A stretch of 64,000 nucleotides of DNA from contig JBBHKE010000248.1 of assembly GCA_037447655.1 (NCBI GenBank), positions 226,501 to 290,500 on the forward strand, read 5' to 3'. The translations under genes were made by a program, and so were the position numbers. The number at the start of each line of letters is the position of its first letter. Within the stretch, counting starts at the first letter, position 1. The notes under the pieces were generated by a model, which was not told the origin of the DNA, made no database searches, and was given only the letters and a program-made list of their open reading frames with translations. Below are positions 20,506 to 33,672 of the stretch, piece by piece. This DNA is from Zygnema cylindricum (Eukaryota > Streptophyta > Zygnematophyceae > Zygnematales > Zygnemataceae).

Positions 20506-21694
20506 TGTTGAAATTTAAGTATTTTCTAGGTCTAGAGATTGTAAAATAAAAGGCAAACAGAAGACATTGATAGCTTGCCTCTAACTTTTCACTCAAGTCC
20601 CCACACTTGTCGCAATCACTGGAGACTTGAGGAGGAGTTAGATCCATGACTGCCTAGGCTGTCCAAAGAGAACAGGAAGGCAAAACTTGATAAAGTTACC
20701 TAAAAGGTTTGACGGGCCCAAGATTTGATCCATATACCTACCGTGCGTCAAATTAACCTGTGCTTTATCCTATAAGTCTAGGATTAGTGGTAGGATATCA
20801 TAAGTTTGACAAATATTTAATTTGTTACACGTAGACTAGTTCATTTAACGCGAAATAGATACGTAATGCATAGATACAGTTTTCAATAGTACAATGTACG
20901 GTTTAATGTATTGTATGAAACGGATACCACACATTTATTTCGAACGCGAAACAAATACCGTGTGTATATTTTCAACGACTATATTTGTATCCGGTTCTGA
21001 TCAGACGGCCACGATAGGCGTCGTGATCACAGAATATGTACTTTTGGCATTTTACTGTCATTGCCACGTCATGTGACACTTGGCGCGACAACGTTGGATT
21101 GCGGCAACTCTGGAGATTATGGGAACAAATCCGGATGTGACATGTGTTGACATTTTGGCCATGTCGTACGACAGCGTTACAAAAAGTACACTGGCATATG
21201 TACTTTTCTGTACGACACAGTAATTTGATTGGTGTCGTACGTCAATAGATAGAGTTTTAGAGAGAGATAGGACTTAGAAAATTTAGTAGGTAGTAGCCTC
21301 TCTCCAAGAGAGCTCCTTTACAAAAGGTAATTTTTGACCATTCATAACTATCAATTTACTAAACCATTTTCAGTGATTCATTTTGATGCGGACTCAGGGG
21401 AGTCCAAGCTTCACAAGGGTGTAGTTGGTCAGAGTTTTTGCCTGCCAGGGTGGCTGCATTTCTAAAGGAAAGTCAAAGTGGGTGAATGTGTCCTAAAACT
21501 CATATTCTAACTTTGCATTATATGGTAGAACTGAGCACACAGAAAGTCTTATTTCACAAGGGTGAAGCTATAATGGGTTTCTGATTGTTAAGGGGTTAGT
21601 CATTTAAGTTTATGTAAACTTGCAGTCGCCACTATCTAGATTAGCTTATTTTGGATCTCCAATTTCTGTGGGCAATGGAGCACACAAAGTTTCA
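20506..21694 (+). repeat. 3' LTR of element C
   Basis: 1189 bp. The inner stem CTCAAGTC/GACTTGAG around ACTTGTCGCAATCACTGG is perfect here (about 20594-20633). The antisense B-box GATTTGATC is at 20722-20730. It ends AAGTTTCA before TTTCG. Confidence 0.87.
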
Positions 21695-21699
21695 TTTCG

Positions 21700-22149
21700 T
21701 GGTCGAAACAAATGCTCAATATTTATTTCGTGAAGTAACGTACGCCGTAATATACAAAACTATGTCTATGTCTGAAAAACATTTCGCGCTATAAAACAAA
21801 CTTGTGTACCTATAGTAATTTAAATAAATGTCAAACCCAGTATGTATCATCACCGATCTTAGACTAATAAGATAAAGCTATCGGCCAAGGCGGGACTTGA
21901 CGAACGATAGGTACCAAGATCAAATCCTGGGTCAATCAAGTAAGTTTTGGTAAATCTACCAAAATCTACTACTTGTCTCTTTACCTCTAAGCGGCATAAG
22001 TTGCCATGGCTCTAGCTTCCTGTTCAACCTCCAGTGACTAGAACAAGTGTGGGGGCTGAAGAGAGGAGTTAGAGGCAGACTACCTCGCTTTCTTCTCTGC
22101 ATTTTATTTTAGACCTAGAAAATACTAAAAATAACCATTAATTTCTACA
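21700..22149 (-). repeat. Leftmost E LTR, proximal part
   Basis: 450 bp on the minus strand, starting TGTAGAAATTAATGG at 22149. It carries the stem-loop TTCAGCC/GGTTGAA and a B-box-like GATCAAATC on the plus strand near 21918. It is joined to a polypurine tract (CTCCCCATATTTT on the plus strand) at 22150. Confidence 0.85.
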
Positions 22150-23969
22150 CTCCCCATATTTTCTAGTCACTCTTTAATTTCAGACCACACTTCTCCCTGC
22201 ATAAAATAAGCTTAGGGGAAGGCACAAGTTTGGTCATCAAATCGGCTACCATCTCGCTATATGGTCTGTACTCTTAACTAATTATTTTGTTTTCTACCTT
22301 CCTCTAACAAAGTTGAGTCTAATGTCCATGTGTTTGGCTTTAATATGGTGTTTAGGATTGGCAGCAATAGCGATTCCTGCTTGATTATCACAAAAAAATT
22401 ATGCACACCACTCTTAAGGTGACCAAGGTCACCAAGCAAAAACTTGACCCACATCAATTCTTTTACAGTAGAGCAAGAGGCCATATACTCAGCCTTATGG
22501 TGGACTAAGCAATAACCTTTTGTTGTTTGCTACTCCAGCAACAAGCTCCATCACCCACATACAATACATATCTAGAAGTTCATCTCCTCATTGGAGCATC
22601 ACCATAACTTGCATCACTCCAAGTAGTGATGTCAGTATTCCCTCCACCCAAATGCAACCATAGATCCCTAGTTCCTATAAAATATCTAAGGACTCTCTTA
22701 GCTGCCTCCCAATCTCTCTTAGTGAGAGCATTTAGACTTCTACTCAGCACTCCTACTGCTGCAGCCAAATCCGGACGGGTACAATTCATAAAATAAATTA
22801 GGCTTCCCACTACTTGCCTATAACGAAAAGTCTACATGAACTTCTATTCTTCCGAACCTAATTCCTCGTCTAAGATTATAACTTCTTCCACACTCCCCTC
22901 ACTTCCTTTCTTCAACTCCATTGGAGTTGTACAACTATTAGCCTTATCCATTTGAAACTTTTTTTAAATGTTCCCTATTGCTCCCTTTTGAGTTAGCCTT
23001 ATAATCTTTATTTCTCGGTCTCTTTCTACTTGAATTCCCAAAATATATCTTGCCTCTCCCATATCCTTCATCTCAAATCTCCCCTTAAGATCCGTTTTCA
23101 ATTTATTAATTTTCTTCATTGATTTACTTAGAACAAGCAAATCATCAACATAAATTGCAATAAAAATAACGCCTTCCTCATCTTCAAAAACATAGATTGA
23201 GTGATCTGAGATGATCCCGGTGTATCCCAGACCGCTAAGAAACTCATCAAGCTTCTTATTCCACTGTCGGGGTGCCTGTTTCAACCAATAATCAGCCAAT
23301 ATACCTTACTCTTCTCTCCTTGCTCCACAAATCCTTCGGGTTGTCGCATAAAGATCTTCTCTTCCTATTCTCCATGCAAAAAGGTTGTTTTGATGTCCAT
23401 CTGGTGCACTTTCATGTCTTTTCAGTGCTGCCAGGCTGGGAAGTATGCGTACGAAAGGAAATCTGACGGCCGGGGCAAAGGTATCCTCGTAGTCAATTCC
23501 CTCTTTCTGTTTAAATCCTTTGGTCACTAACCGCGCCTTGTAGCCCTCAATGGTGTTATCTGGGTTTAGCTTTAATTTGAACACCCACTTACACCTGATT
23601 GGTTTTCACTTAAGTGGACAATGCACCAGCTCCCAAGTATCGGCTACCATGATTGAGGCTATCTCCTCATTAACGGCTGTCGTCCACCTATTTTTTTCTG
23701 GACAATTCATCGCCTCTCCATAAGTTTGAGGTTCATCTGGATAAGAGAGTTTGTTACCTTGTTATTAGCTTGTTTTTTTTGCAACCTTTCGCTACTTCTC
23801 CTTCTCGCTTCAAAATCTGCGGCCGGTATAGATGGTGGCCGTGGTTTCTTTTGGACAATCTCGGCTTCTCTCCTGTCCCTTGATTCCGAATCATTTTCCA
23901 TCACGTCTTCCGCTTTCGGTAGAGTTGTCACTAGAGTTTCCGCAGCCCTGTCTTTCTCGGTCTGATTTG
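22150..23969 (-). pseudogene. E1 pol remnant: RT and RNase H
   Basis: On the minus strand this covers the linker before RT (PSIPAADFEARRRSSERL), RT (FKLKLNPDNTIEGYKARLV, YVDDLLVLSKS near 23140) and RNase H (GSLIYFMNCTRPDLAAAVG, WSDASYGDAP, SCSTVKELMWVKFLL). Several frameshifts and stops break it. Gag, protease and integrase are absent; pol sequence joins the middle LTR directly at 23969/23970, so a deletion removed the 5' half of this unit. Confidence 0.8.
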
Positions 23970-25023
23970 TAAAAGTCTGAGACCTCCATTGGCCCTCAAA
24001 GTAGGCAGCTCACTCGAAGCACCTAAGATAACCCTAACCCTTTTCTGTTTCCACGAGAATAACTGCCGCCCTAACAGATAAAAACTCTAACTAACTTCAC
24101 CCATGTGAAGAGAAGACTCCTTTGAGTTTATAGCAATAAAAATCCTTGAATTTGCTCCCCTGGGCAATAAGTTATGAAGGGTCAAAATTGACCTTTTGTA
24201 TAGGAGCTCTCTGGGAGAGAGGGGTCTACCTACCAAATTTTCTAAGTCCTAAATCCCTCTCTAAACGCTATACTACTAGAGTACAGACCAATCAGATTAT
24301 TGTATCGTACAGAAAAGTACAGGTGCCGAAGTACTTTATGTATGGCCATTGTACGGCATGGCCAAAATATCGACATCTGCCACATACGGATTTGTTCTCG
24401 TATTTTCTGGAGATGACGCAGGCCAATGTGATTTTGCCAAGTGTCATTTGACGTGGCCATGACCGAAAACCGCCAAAGCATTCATTCCGCGATCTTGGCA
24501 TATTTCACGGTCGTTCGATCTAGATCGCCATTTAATTATAGCCGTCGAAATTAATTGCTTGGTATTTGTTTCGCGTTCGAAACAAATGCGCGATATTCAT
24601 TTCGTGAAGTAACGTACGCCGTACTATACAAAACTGTGTCTATGTCTGAAAACTTGTTCGCGCCGTAAAACAAACTTGTGTACGTATAGTAATTTAAATA
24701 AATGTCAAACCCAATATGTATCAGCACTGATCCTAGACTTATAGGATAAAGCTACCGGCTACGGCTCAACTTGACGGACGGTAGGTACTATGATCAAATC
24801 CAGGGTCCGTCAAGTAAGTTTTGGTAAATCTACCAAAATCTACCACCTGTCTCTCTACCTCTAAGCGGCATAGGCACTCATGGCTCTAGCTTCCTGTTCA
24901 ACCTTCAGTGACTGCGACAACTGTGTGGGCTGAAAAGAGGAGTTAGAGGCAGACTATCTCGCCTTCTTTTATGCATTTTATTTTAGACCTATAAAATACT
25001 AAAAATAACCATTAATTTCTACA
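23970..25023 (-). repeat. Middle E LTR
   Basis: 1054 bp, the same length as 35303-36356. It serves as the 3' LTR of E2 and the 5' LTR of truncated E1. On the minus strand it has the stem-loop TTCAGCC/GGTTGAA, the antisense B-box, TTAGGACTTAGA (plus-strand TCTAAGTCCTAAA near 24240), a CTCTCTCCCAGAGAG hairpin, and the ATGGAGGTC gag start. Confidence 0.87.
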
Positions 25024-28000
25024 CTCCCTTTATTTTCTAGTCACTCATTAATTTCAGACCACACTTCTCCCTACAGAAAATAAGCTTAGGGGAAGGCACA
25101 AGTTTGGTCATCATATCTGCTACCATCTCACTATCTGGTCTGTACTCTAAACTGATTATTTTGTTTTATACCTTCTCTCTAACAAAGTTGAGTCTAATGT
25201 CCATGTGTTTGGCTTTCAAATGGTGTTTAGGATTGGCAGCAATAGCAATTCCTGCTTGATTATCACAAAAAAATTCTGCACACCACTCTTAAGGTGACCA
25301 AGGTCACCAAGCAAAGACTTTACCCACATCAATTCTTTTACAGCAAAGCAAGAGGCCATATACTCAACCTCCATGGTGGACTGAGCAATAACCTTTTGTT
25401 GTTTGCTACTCGAATATCAAGCTCCATCACCCACATAGAATACATATCCTGAAGTACATCATCTCATCAGAGCATCACCATAACTGGCATCACTCCAAGT
25501 AGTGATGTCAGTATTCCCTCCACCCAAATGGTTTTCTTCATTGGTTTAATTAGAACAAGCAAATCATCAACATAAATTGCAATAAAAATAACGCCTTCCT
25601 CATCTTCAAAAACATAGATTGAGTGATCTGAGCTGATCCGGGTGTATCCTAGACCAGTAAGAAACTCATCAAGCTTCTTATTCCACTTTCGGGGTGCGTG
25701 TTTCAATACATAAAGAGATTTAATGAGCCAGCATATCTTACTCTCCTCCTTGCTCAACAAATCCTTCGGGTTCTTGCATGAAGATCTCCTCTTCCAATTC
25801 TTCATGCAAAAAGGTTGTTTTTATATCCAGCTGGTGCACTTTCATGTCTTTCGCTGCTGCCAGGCTGAGAAGTATGCGAGTGCATGTATTTCGCTCCTGC
25901 CAGGCGGAGAAGTATGCGGGCTGTAGGAAATTTGACGACCTGGGCAAAGGTTTCCTCGTAGTCAATTCCCTCTTTCTGTGTTAATCCTTTGGCCACTAAC
26001 CGGGCCTTGTAGCGCTCAATGGTGTTATTTGGGTTCAGTTTTAATTTGAACACCCACTTACACCCGATAGGTTTTTGGTTAGGTAGACAATCCACCAGCT
26101 CCCAAGTATCGGCTGCCATGATTGAGGACATCTCATCATTAACGACTGTCTTCCACCTAATCCTTTCTAAAAAATTCATCGCCTCTCCATAAGTCTGAGG
26201 TTCATACGGAGGAGAGAGTTATGTTACCTTGTTCTTAGCCTATTTTTCTTGCAACCTTTTGCTACTTCTCTTTCCCCCATCAAAATTTGCGGTCGGTATA
26301 GATGGTTGCCGTGGGTTCTTTCGAACAATCTCGGCTTCTCCGCTCTCCTTCATGTCTTCCACTTCCGGTAGAGTTGTCACTAGAGTTTCCACAGCCGAGT
26401 CTTTCTCGGTCTGATTTATACCTGCAAGAATGTCATCTTCTCTAAACCTGGATAGTTAGAAAGCTCAAAGTAATCTGAATTTTCTGACTCAAATCTGCTT
26501 TTTACTGACTTTGTATACTTGAAAGGATCCACAGACTTTCCTTCGTCTCTAACTTCTAGGTGTTTTACTAAGATTATATCTTCTCTTTTTATATCATAAA
26601 CTCTGTATCCTTTGACATCCTCATCATATCTTTACAACTACCCTGGTTTTCGTTTAAGATCTAGCTTATAGTTAGAACGATATGTATCTAGACTGAACAC
26701 TTGACTGCCGAAAACCTTTAAGTGAGATATGTCTAGTATCCGACCGGTCCATCTCTCATAAGGTGTTTTGCCTTTTACCGCTGAAGTAAAAACTCTATTT
26801 TTGAGGTAATTAGCACAGTTCATTGCTTCGACCCAAAACCGTTTTCCTATCTTCTTATGCGACAACATACTTCTAACACTTTCACTTAGTGTATTATTTA
26901 ATCTTTCAGCAACCCCATTCTGTTCCGGGTTTTCTGGAATTGTCTTTTGGTGTTGGACTCCATCTTCCCTTAGAAAATCCTCAAACTGGTTAGAGGTATA
27001 CTCTCCACCATCGTCACTCCTTACTCTCTTGATTGGGGTTTCATGGAGTTTTTCACTCCATGCTTTATATTGTCTAAAACATTCCTGAGCTAGTGACTAA
27101 TATTTTAAAAAATACACCTTGGAATACCAAGACCAATTTTTAGTGATAGTCATTATAAATCTCTTCCCTCTATGTGAAGGCACTTTGGCCGGTCCCCAAA
27201 TATCTGAGTTTACTAAAACTAGATTTTTTTCCCCATGATAGGTGGTTGTTTTTGGGAAGGGTAACTTGTGTGCTTTACCTTGAGCACATCCACTACAATC
27301 ACTTAGATTCTCACTCTCACCGAACTGAATCCCTTCCACTACTCCCATCTTTTTCATCTGTCTTAACTTATCTAGATTCACATGCCCAAGCCTCTTATGC
27401 CACAACATCATATCATAAACACAAGCATAATTAAATTTCTTCTTTTCGTTGTTTAAATTCAGTCTAAACATCCCTTGGCTGCTTTTTTCAGCAGTGAAAT
27501 AAACTTTCTCCTCAAAACTAGCAGTAAAGACTCCTTTCCTACTGCTAGTATCAAAACCCTTGTCATCTAACATAGATGTAGAGATGAGGTTTTTGTTCAG
27601 CTCCGGAATAAATAATACATCGCAGAATGTAACTATGGATGTCTTTCCTTCTACTAACACTTTCAGTTCTACCGACCCTACAAGAGTAGTATTGACTATC
27701 CTCCCATCCCCGTGCTCTATCTATACCGTGGGAATCTTCCTTATCTTAGTGAACACGTGTTTATCCTTACTCATGTGCATGGAGGAACTTGAATCTACAA
27801 TCCAGGTTGCTTCACCTTTCAATCCACCGAAAGCACATTTCTGCTTTCGTGGAATTTCGACCTCGTTTTGCGTCTCCATCTCCTCATCCAATAGAAGCTC
27901 ATCGTCCTCGTCCTCGGATTCCGCTTCATGTACCTGTGATACAAGGGCGTTTTTCTTTCCTCTCGGGCGCCCACCGGTCTGCCCCTCCTTTAATCCAAGC

Positions 28001-28322
28001 TCAGTTAGCTTAGTACACTCTGCCATATAGTGTCTTCGTTTCTTGCAAAAGTGACACACCCCTTTGGAGAACCTCGGTCCGGATTCATCAGCTTGAGTTT
28101 TCTGTCCTCCTCCTTCGTAGAATCCTGCTGATTTTCTAGGATCCTTGCCCCTCCAATTAGTTCCTGTTGCCAAAGCATGTCCACTCTTCCCTCCACTTTG
28201 GATCTTAATTGTATTCCTTCGGACGAGAATCATCCCTACCACAGAATTCCAGATCCACCAGAATCCGGCAAATCTTGCACACGGTTGACTATGTTTTCAT
28301 AGTCATCAGGTAACTTCATAAG
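25024..28322 (-). pseudogene. E2 gag 3' part and pol (broken)
   Basis: On the minus strand: late Gag with knuckle CHFCKKRRHYMAEC (a Gly changed to Arg), protease with DSSSS in place of DSGAS, integrase (MLWHKRLGHVNLDKLRQM, HCC residues, SDIWGPA), RT and RNase H. An internal deletion at about 25531 fuses YVDDLLVLIKPMKK to late RNase H sequence. A short direct duplication near 25850-25920 repeats CGCTGCTGCCAGGCTGAGAA-like sequence. Many stops. It ends at CAAAC, the B2 target site. Confidence 0.8.
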
Positions 28323-28327
28323 CAAAC

Positions 28328-29331
28328 TGTTGAAATTATTATTTTTATATGGTATTTTCTAGGTCGGAACTTAGTACAAATAGAAAAGGTGGACAGTCTG
28401 CCTCAGCCTCCTCTCTCTTCCCACCATACTTGTCGTAGTCACTGAGGGATAGAGAGGGTGGATGAGCCATGGCTGTCCTAACTTAAGCAGGCAGGGCTAA
28501 AGAGTGAATTATGTCACTCTCAACAAAAGGTTAAGTCCGGCAGGACTCGAACCTCCGACCGGTAGAGCGCGGCTTAGCCGTTAGCTCTAACCAGTCTGTC
28601 GTAGAAGTCCGTTAGCATACATTAGGTTTGATATTTACTTAAACAATGTCACGTCTATGAATTTGATTAACGGAATTACGAAACGAAAGAACATGGAACC
28701 AAGTATTATATAGTGCGAACATTATCTCGCACGCAAACAAATGAATCAGACATTTGTTGTCGACGGCGGACATTTAATATCGAATCTGATTCGACGGCGT
28801 ACATCAATGCCGAGATCACGAAATGGTCACTTTTGGAGTTTATGGACGTGGCGTGACGTGGCGCCACGTGGAGGAATGACATTTGGTCGCAGGAATTCCC
28901 GCGAATATAAGGACAAGTGAAAGTGGACACGCGTCCACTTAATGGCATTGTCGTACATGGGCCGTACAGAAAGTACATCGTCCATAGTACTTTTATGTAC
29001 TCTACAGTGATCCGATTGGTTCTTACTTCAATAGATAGGGTTTGTGAGAGGGATTTAGGACTTAGAGAATTTTGGTAGATAGGAACCTCTCTCTCTTAAA
29101 GAGTTTGTATAAACTTGGCATCTTTGCCGACTCATAACTAATAGGCTGGTTGGCCGTTTTCAATGATTCTTTTTGCTACGAACTCAAAATAGAGTCCAAG
29201 CTACATAGGGGTGCAGTCAAATTGTCAGTTTGCCTTCTTGGGCAGCAGTGGTCGTGGCTTAAAGTGGGTTAGTTAAATACTATCTAGAGGCTTCTTGTAT
29301 TCTGTAGTCCAATGGAGGACACCGAATTGCA
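28328..29331 (+). repeat. 5' LTR of element B2
   Basis: 1004 bp, TGTTGAAATTATT to GAATTGCA. Stem-loop with arms CCACC (28421-28425) and GGTGG (28457-28461) around ACTTGTCGTAGTCACTGA. The tRNA-like segment is best preserved here: the minus strand of about 28530-28610 reads TGGTTAGAGC, then GGAGGTTCGAGTCCTGCC, and the B-box is plus-strand GACTCGAAC at 28544-28552. TTAGGACTTAGA is at 29055-29066; the gag ATG is at 29312. Confidence 0.88.
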
Positions 29332-32300
29332 TGTTATGGGCCCACCCTCTAGGGTGCCCACCTTCAATGGATCTGGGTTCATCTATTGGGAAGCCATGAT
29401 GATGGGAGCTTTGTGTGAGAAACAATACTGGAGTATCGTTAGTGGACAAGTGAAACGTCCACCTTCAGGAACTCCACCAGGATTTGGGGGAGTAAGGTTG
29501 TCTACAACAACGGGTGCCTCAACGGAGGAGGCAGATGATGGGGACAGCAGTGTGTCCGAAAAGGAGAAAGGGAAGGAGACACCCCTCACTCCTATTGTCA
29601 CAGTATCGGGAGCGGCAACCGTGAAGACCGTAGAGAACGATACTCAAATGTGGGAGGATGTAAACACTGCTGCCAAGAACTTCATTCTGAGGCACCTCAC
29701 TCAAGGTTTGGTCACTCCTCATCTTCACATTTACAAGGCCGAGGAGTTGTGGGAGAGTTTGGCGGAGATTTATAGAGCTGGAACTATTCAGGAGCTCCAG
29801 TTGGCAAAGCAAAAGCTATTGAGTTACACACTACAAAGGAGGAAAGATGTTAGATTAGTGTAATGATTTTTCTTGTTTGATTATGGAAATTGAAAGTGCC
29901 AGATAGACAAGTACAATGAAAATGAAAGTTAACACCCTTATTATGAAATTACCAGATGAGTTCGAAAACATAGTGTACCGAGTACAGGGAATGCCTGATA
30001 GTTCATGGAAATGGAACACAGTAGTCAAGATGATACTTGTGCAGGAAAACACAATGGAGATTAGGAGAGGAGGAAAGAGCATTCAAGCTCTAGTACCAGG
30101 AGGGGATCGATGAGGGAAGGACCCGAAGAAACCTTATAGAGGGGAGAGAGATCATTCTAGGGGACAGAGGCCCCCAAAGGGTCTTTGTCATTATTGCAAA
30201 AAGCCGAGAAACTTTATTGCAGATTGTGTCAAGCTATCAGAGCTGAGGCTCCAAGAGAACCGTGGAGGGGGTTCTTCCGGAGGGAAGAAAAAGGCACTTG
30301 TGGTTAAAAAAGTGTCAGGAGAAACCGAGGATGAGTCCTCTGAAGAGGATGGGGAGCTTCTTCTTGACGAGAGTCTGGAGGAGAAGGAGATCCCTCGGAG
30401 GCAGAAGTGTGCTCTTGGAGCAATTCGGGAAGCTCCACAGGAAGGATGGATCATTGACTCAGGTGCATCCATGCATATGTGTCGTGATAAAGAACTCTTC
30501 ACTAAGCTAAGAAAGATTCCTACTGTAGAGATAGAGTATGGGGATGGGAGAGTGGTTACCACAGATCTAGTGGGATCAGTAGATCTGAAAGTCTTAGTGG
30601 AGGGTAAGACTTCTATACTTACATTCTCAGATGTACTTTACATTCCACAGCTGAGTAAAAATTTTATCTCTGCGTCTGTGTTAGATGACAAAGAGTTTGA
30701 TACCTTCACTAGAAAGGGAGTCTTTACAGCTAAATATGGGAATGAAGTTTACTTCACAGCAGACAAGGGTAGCCAAGGAATGTTTAGGCTTAACCTGAGT
30801 AATGAAAAGAAGAATGCTTACTATGTTGGTGTTCCTAAGGTGATGATTTGGCATAAGCGGTTGGGGCATGTGCATTTTGATAGGTTGAGGGAAATGAAAA
30901 AGCTTGGGGTAGTAGATGGCATTCAGTTTGGGGATAATGAAATGATGGATGATTGTAGTAGTTGTGCTCAAGGTAAGGTTCACAGACTTCCTTTTCCCAA
31001 AGCCGCCACATATAGAGGTGAGAAAGTGTTAGATTTGGTCCACACAGATATTTGGGGACCTTCAAAAGTACCTTCGGTTGGAGGATAGAGGTTCATGATG
31101 ACCATAACTAATGATTGGTCTAGATACTCTAGAGTCTACTTTGTGAAAATAAAGTCTGAAGCATCAACTTACTTCAAAGAATATAAAGCTTGGAGTGAGA
31201 AGTTGCATGAAACTCCCATTAAGAGGATAAGGAGTGATAATGGGGGGGAATATACCTCTAACGAGTTTGAGGAATATCTGAGAGATGAGGGAGTGCAGCA
31301 CCAAAATACTGTGACATATAACTCGGAAAAAAATGGGGTAGCTGAGAGGTTGAATCGAACACTAGGAGATAGTGTACGCAGTATGTTGGCCGACAAGAAA
31401 ATAGGAAAGAGATTTTGGGCAGAAGCAATGAACTGTGCCAACTACATTAAAAATAGAGTCCTTACCTCAGCTATAAAGGGAGTGACACCTTATGAGAGAT
31501 GGGTTGGAAGGAAACCAAATATCTCACACCTTAAAGTATTTCGTAGCCAAGTTTACAGTCTTGACACGGATAGGAAAAACTGGAAACTAGATTCTAAGGG
31601 AAATCCTAGATACTTTGTGGGATATGATGAGGATGTTAAGGGATATAGAGTCTATGACTTAGCAAAGAAAGATATCTTTCTGTTCAAACACTTAGTTGTC
31701 ATGGATGAAGGGAAGTCATTTGACCCCTTCAAATATACAAAGAAGATAAGGATCAGATTTGAGTCTGAAAGTGATGAGAATTCGGTCGTTCCCGAAAGGG
31801 ACATGAATGAAACCGTGATTACAGATTCAGGGGAGATCCAGATAAAGGAGACTCACCGGAAACCTCACATACTCCTATGGACTTTGAGGAGATAGAAGAA
31901 GCGGGACAAGAATAGGTTTCCATGGACAAAGGAGCCGATGAGACAGTGAGAAGAAATCCAAGACTTCCATCCATTCCAGCTTCGGAGTTTGAGGGAGGAA
32001 GGAGGAGCAACAAAAAGATACAGGAAAAACGAGATGCTCATAAGGTAACTAAGCTATCTCACCCAGATGAGCCTCAGTCTTACTTAGAGGCAGTGAATAG
32101 TCCAGAGAAAGAAAGATGGATTAGAGCCATAAATGATGAGGTGGCTTCTATCATGGAAGCAGATACTTGGGAACTAGCGGATTGCCCTCCTGACAGAAAA
32201 CCTATTGGATGTAAATGGGTATTTAAACTAAAACTGAACCCAGATAATACAATTGAGAGGTATAAGGCTCGATTGGTAGCAAAGGGGTTCACCCAAAAGG

Positions 32301-33659
32301 AGGGGATTGACTATGAGGAGACCTTTGCTCCAGTTGTTCGGTTCCCCTCAATAAGGATTCTCCTCAGCCTGGCAGCAACGGAAGACATGGAAATCCACCA
32401 GATGGACATTAAGACTGCATTTCTTAATGGTGAGTTAGAGGAAGAAATTTTCATGAGGCAACCGGAGGGGTTCGTGGAAGAAGGAGAAGAGAGCAAAGTC
32501 TGCAGGCTCATAAAGTCCTTATATGGACTAAAGTAGGCTCCCCGACAGTGGAATAAGAAACTTGATGAGTTTCTTACCAGTCTAGGATATATCCGTATCT
32601 GCTCTGACCATTCTATCTATATGTTTGAAGATGAGAATGGTGTCATTTTTATTGCAATCTATGTGGATGATCTGCTTGTGTTGAGTAAAGCCTTGGAAAA
32701 GATCAATAAGTTTAAAACAGATCTTAGAAGCAGATTTGATATGAAGGATTTAGGGGAGGCAAGATATATTTTGGGGATTCAAATGGAGAGAGATAGGGGG
32801 AAGAAGATTATCAGACTTACTCAGAAAGAAGCAATAGGTAATATGCTTGACAAATTCCAGATGGAAAATGCTAACAGTTTTACCACTCCCATGGACTTGA
32901 AAAAAGTAAGTGATGGGAGTGTACAAGGAGAAGTGATGATCTTAGATAATCAAATGAGTACACAAGAGAGAGAGTTTATGAAGAATATTCCTTATAGACA
33001 GGTCCTAGGAAGTCTACTCTATTTTATGAATTGTACCCGGCCGGACATAGCGGTAGCAGTTGGAATACTCAGTAGGAGTCTTAATGATCCTAGGAAGAGG
33101 GATTGGGAGGCAGCCAAGAGATTCATGAGATATCTGGTAGGAACCAAAGAGTTATGGTTACATTTGGGAGGGGAGCACACTGACATCACTACTTGGAGTG
33201 ATGCAGTTATGGGGACGCACCTATGAGAAGATGCACTTTTGGTTATGAGTTGTATGTTGGAGAAGGGGCTTCCTGTTGGAGCAGTAAGCAACAAAAGGTG
33301 GTTGCTCAGTCTACTATGGAGGCTGAGTACATGGCCTCTTGTTCTGCTGTGAAAGAGTTGATGTGGGTCAATCCTTGATGCAAGAACTAGGGTATATGAA
33401 GGAGGGAGTGCATGAAGTGTTTTGTGATAATCAAGCTGCCATTTCAATTGCAGCCAATCCAAAACATCATTTTAAGGCTAAACATATGGACATAAGATTA
33501 AGTTTTGTAAGAGAAAAGGTTGAGAATAAAATCGTGAACCTTGTATATAGATCTGATGAGGAAATGGTAGCTGATATGATGACAAAACCAGTGCCTTCTC
33601 CCAAGTTAAAATATTGCAGGGAAAAGTGTGGATTAAAAATGAAATTTAAATTAGATTAG
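29312..33659 (+). pseudogene. B2 gag-pol, recently disabled
   Basis: Follows A1 Gag-Pol throughout: MEDTELHVMGPPSRVP start, knuckle region near 30186-30230 (CHYCKKPRNFIADC, losing the His), DSGA protease near 30455, integrase with HKRLGHV, HTDIWGP and SDNGGEY, then RT (YVDDLLVLSK near 32660) and RNase H up to LKMKFKLD at 33659. Damage: a shift near 29845, a TGA near 30110, an in-frame TAG at about 31087 (GG*RF), frameshift near 31890, TAG at about 32535 (LK*AP), and shifts near 33205 and 33370. The pattern is that of a single ancestral frame of A1 length. Confidence 0.85.
29332..29346 (+). promoter_or_regulatory. B2 primer-binding site
   Basis: TGTTATGGGCCCACC directly after the LTR, 14 of 15 positions matching the complement of the initiator tRNA-Met anticodon arm (first base differs). 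It encodes V-M-G-P-P within gag. Confidence 0.72.
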
Positions 33660-33672
33660 AAAATAAGGGGAG

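Larger units (their letters stand above)
17441..21694 (+). mobile_element. Non-autonomous copia element C with collapsed pol
   Basis: Complete LTR element of 4254 bp with TSD TTTCG on both sides, inserted in an E LTR. LTRs are 1167 and 1189 bp, leaving only 1.9 kb of internal sequence. It keeps a primer-binding site (18608-18622) and a polypurine tract (near 20493-20505), so it could be copied by proteins of related elements. Protease and integrase are missing, and RT-RNase H is reduced to short remnants. The copy at 1-1025 shares this reduction, so the deletion arose before the copies spread. Confidence 0.88.

Noticed and set aside
28530-28612. A functional tRNA gene
   Set aside because: The D-stem and acceptor stem do not pair properly and the segment recurs in every B LTR; I treat it as a tRNA-like relic.
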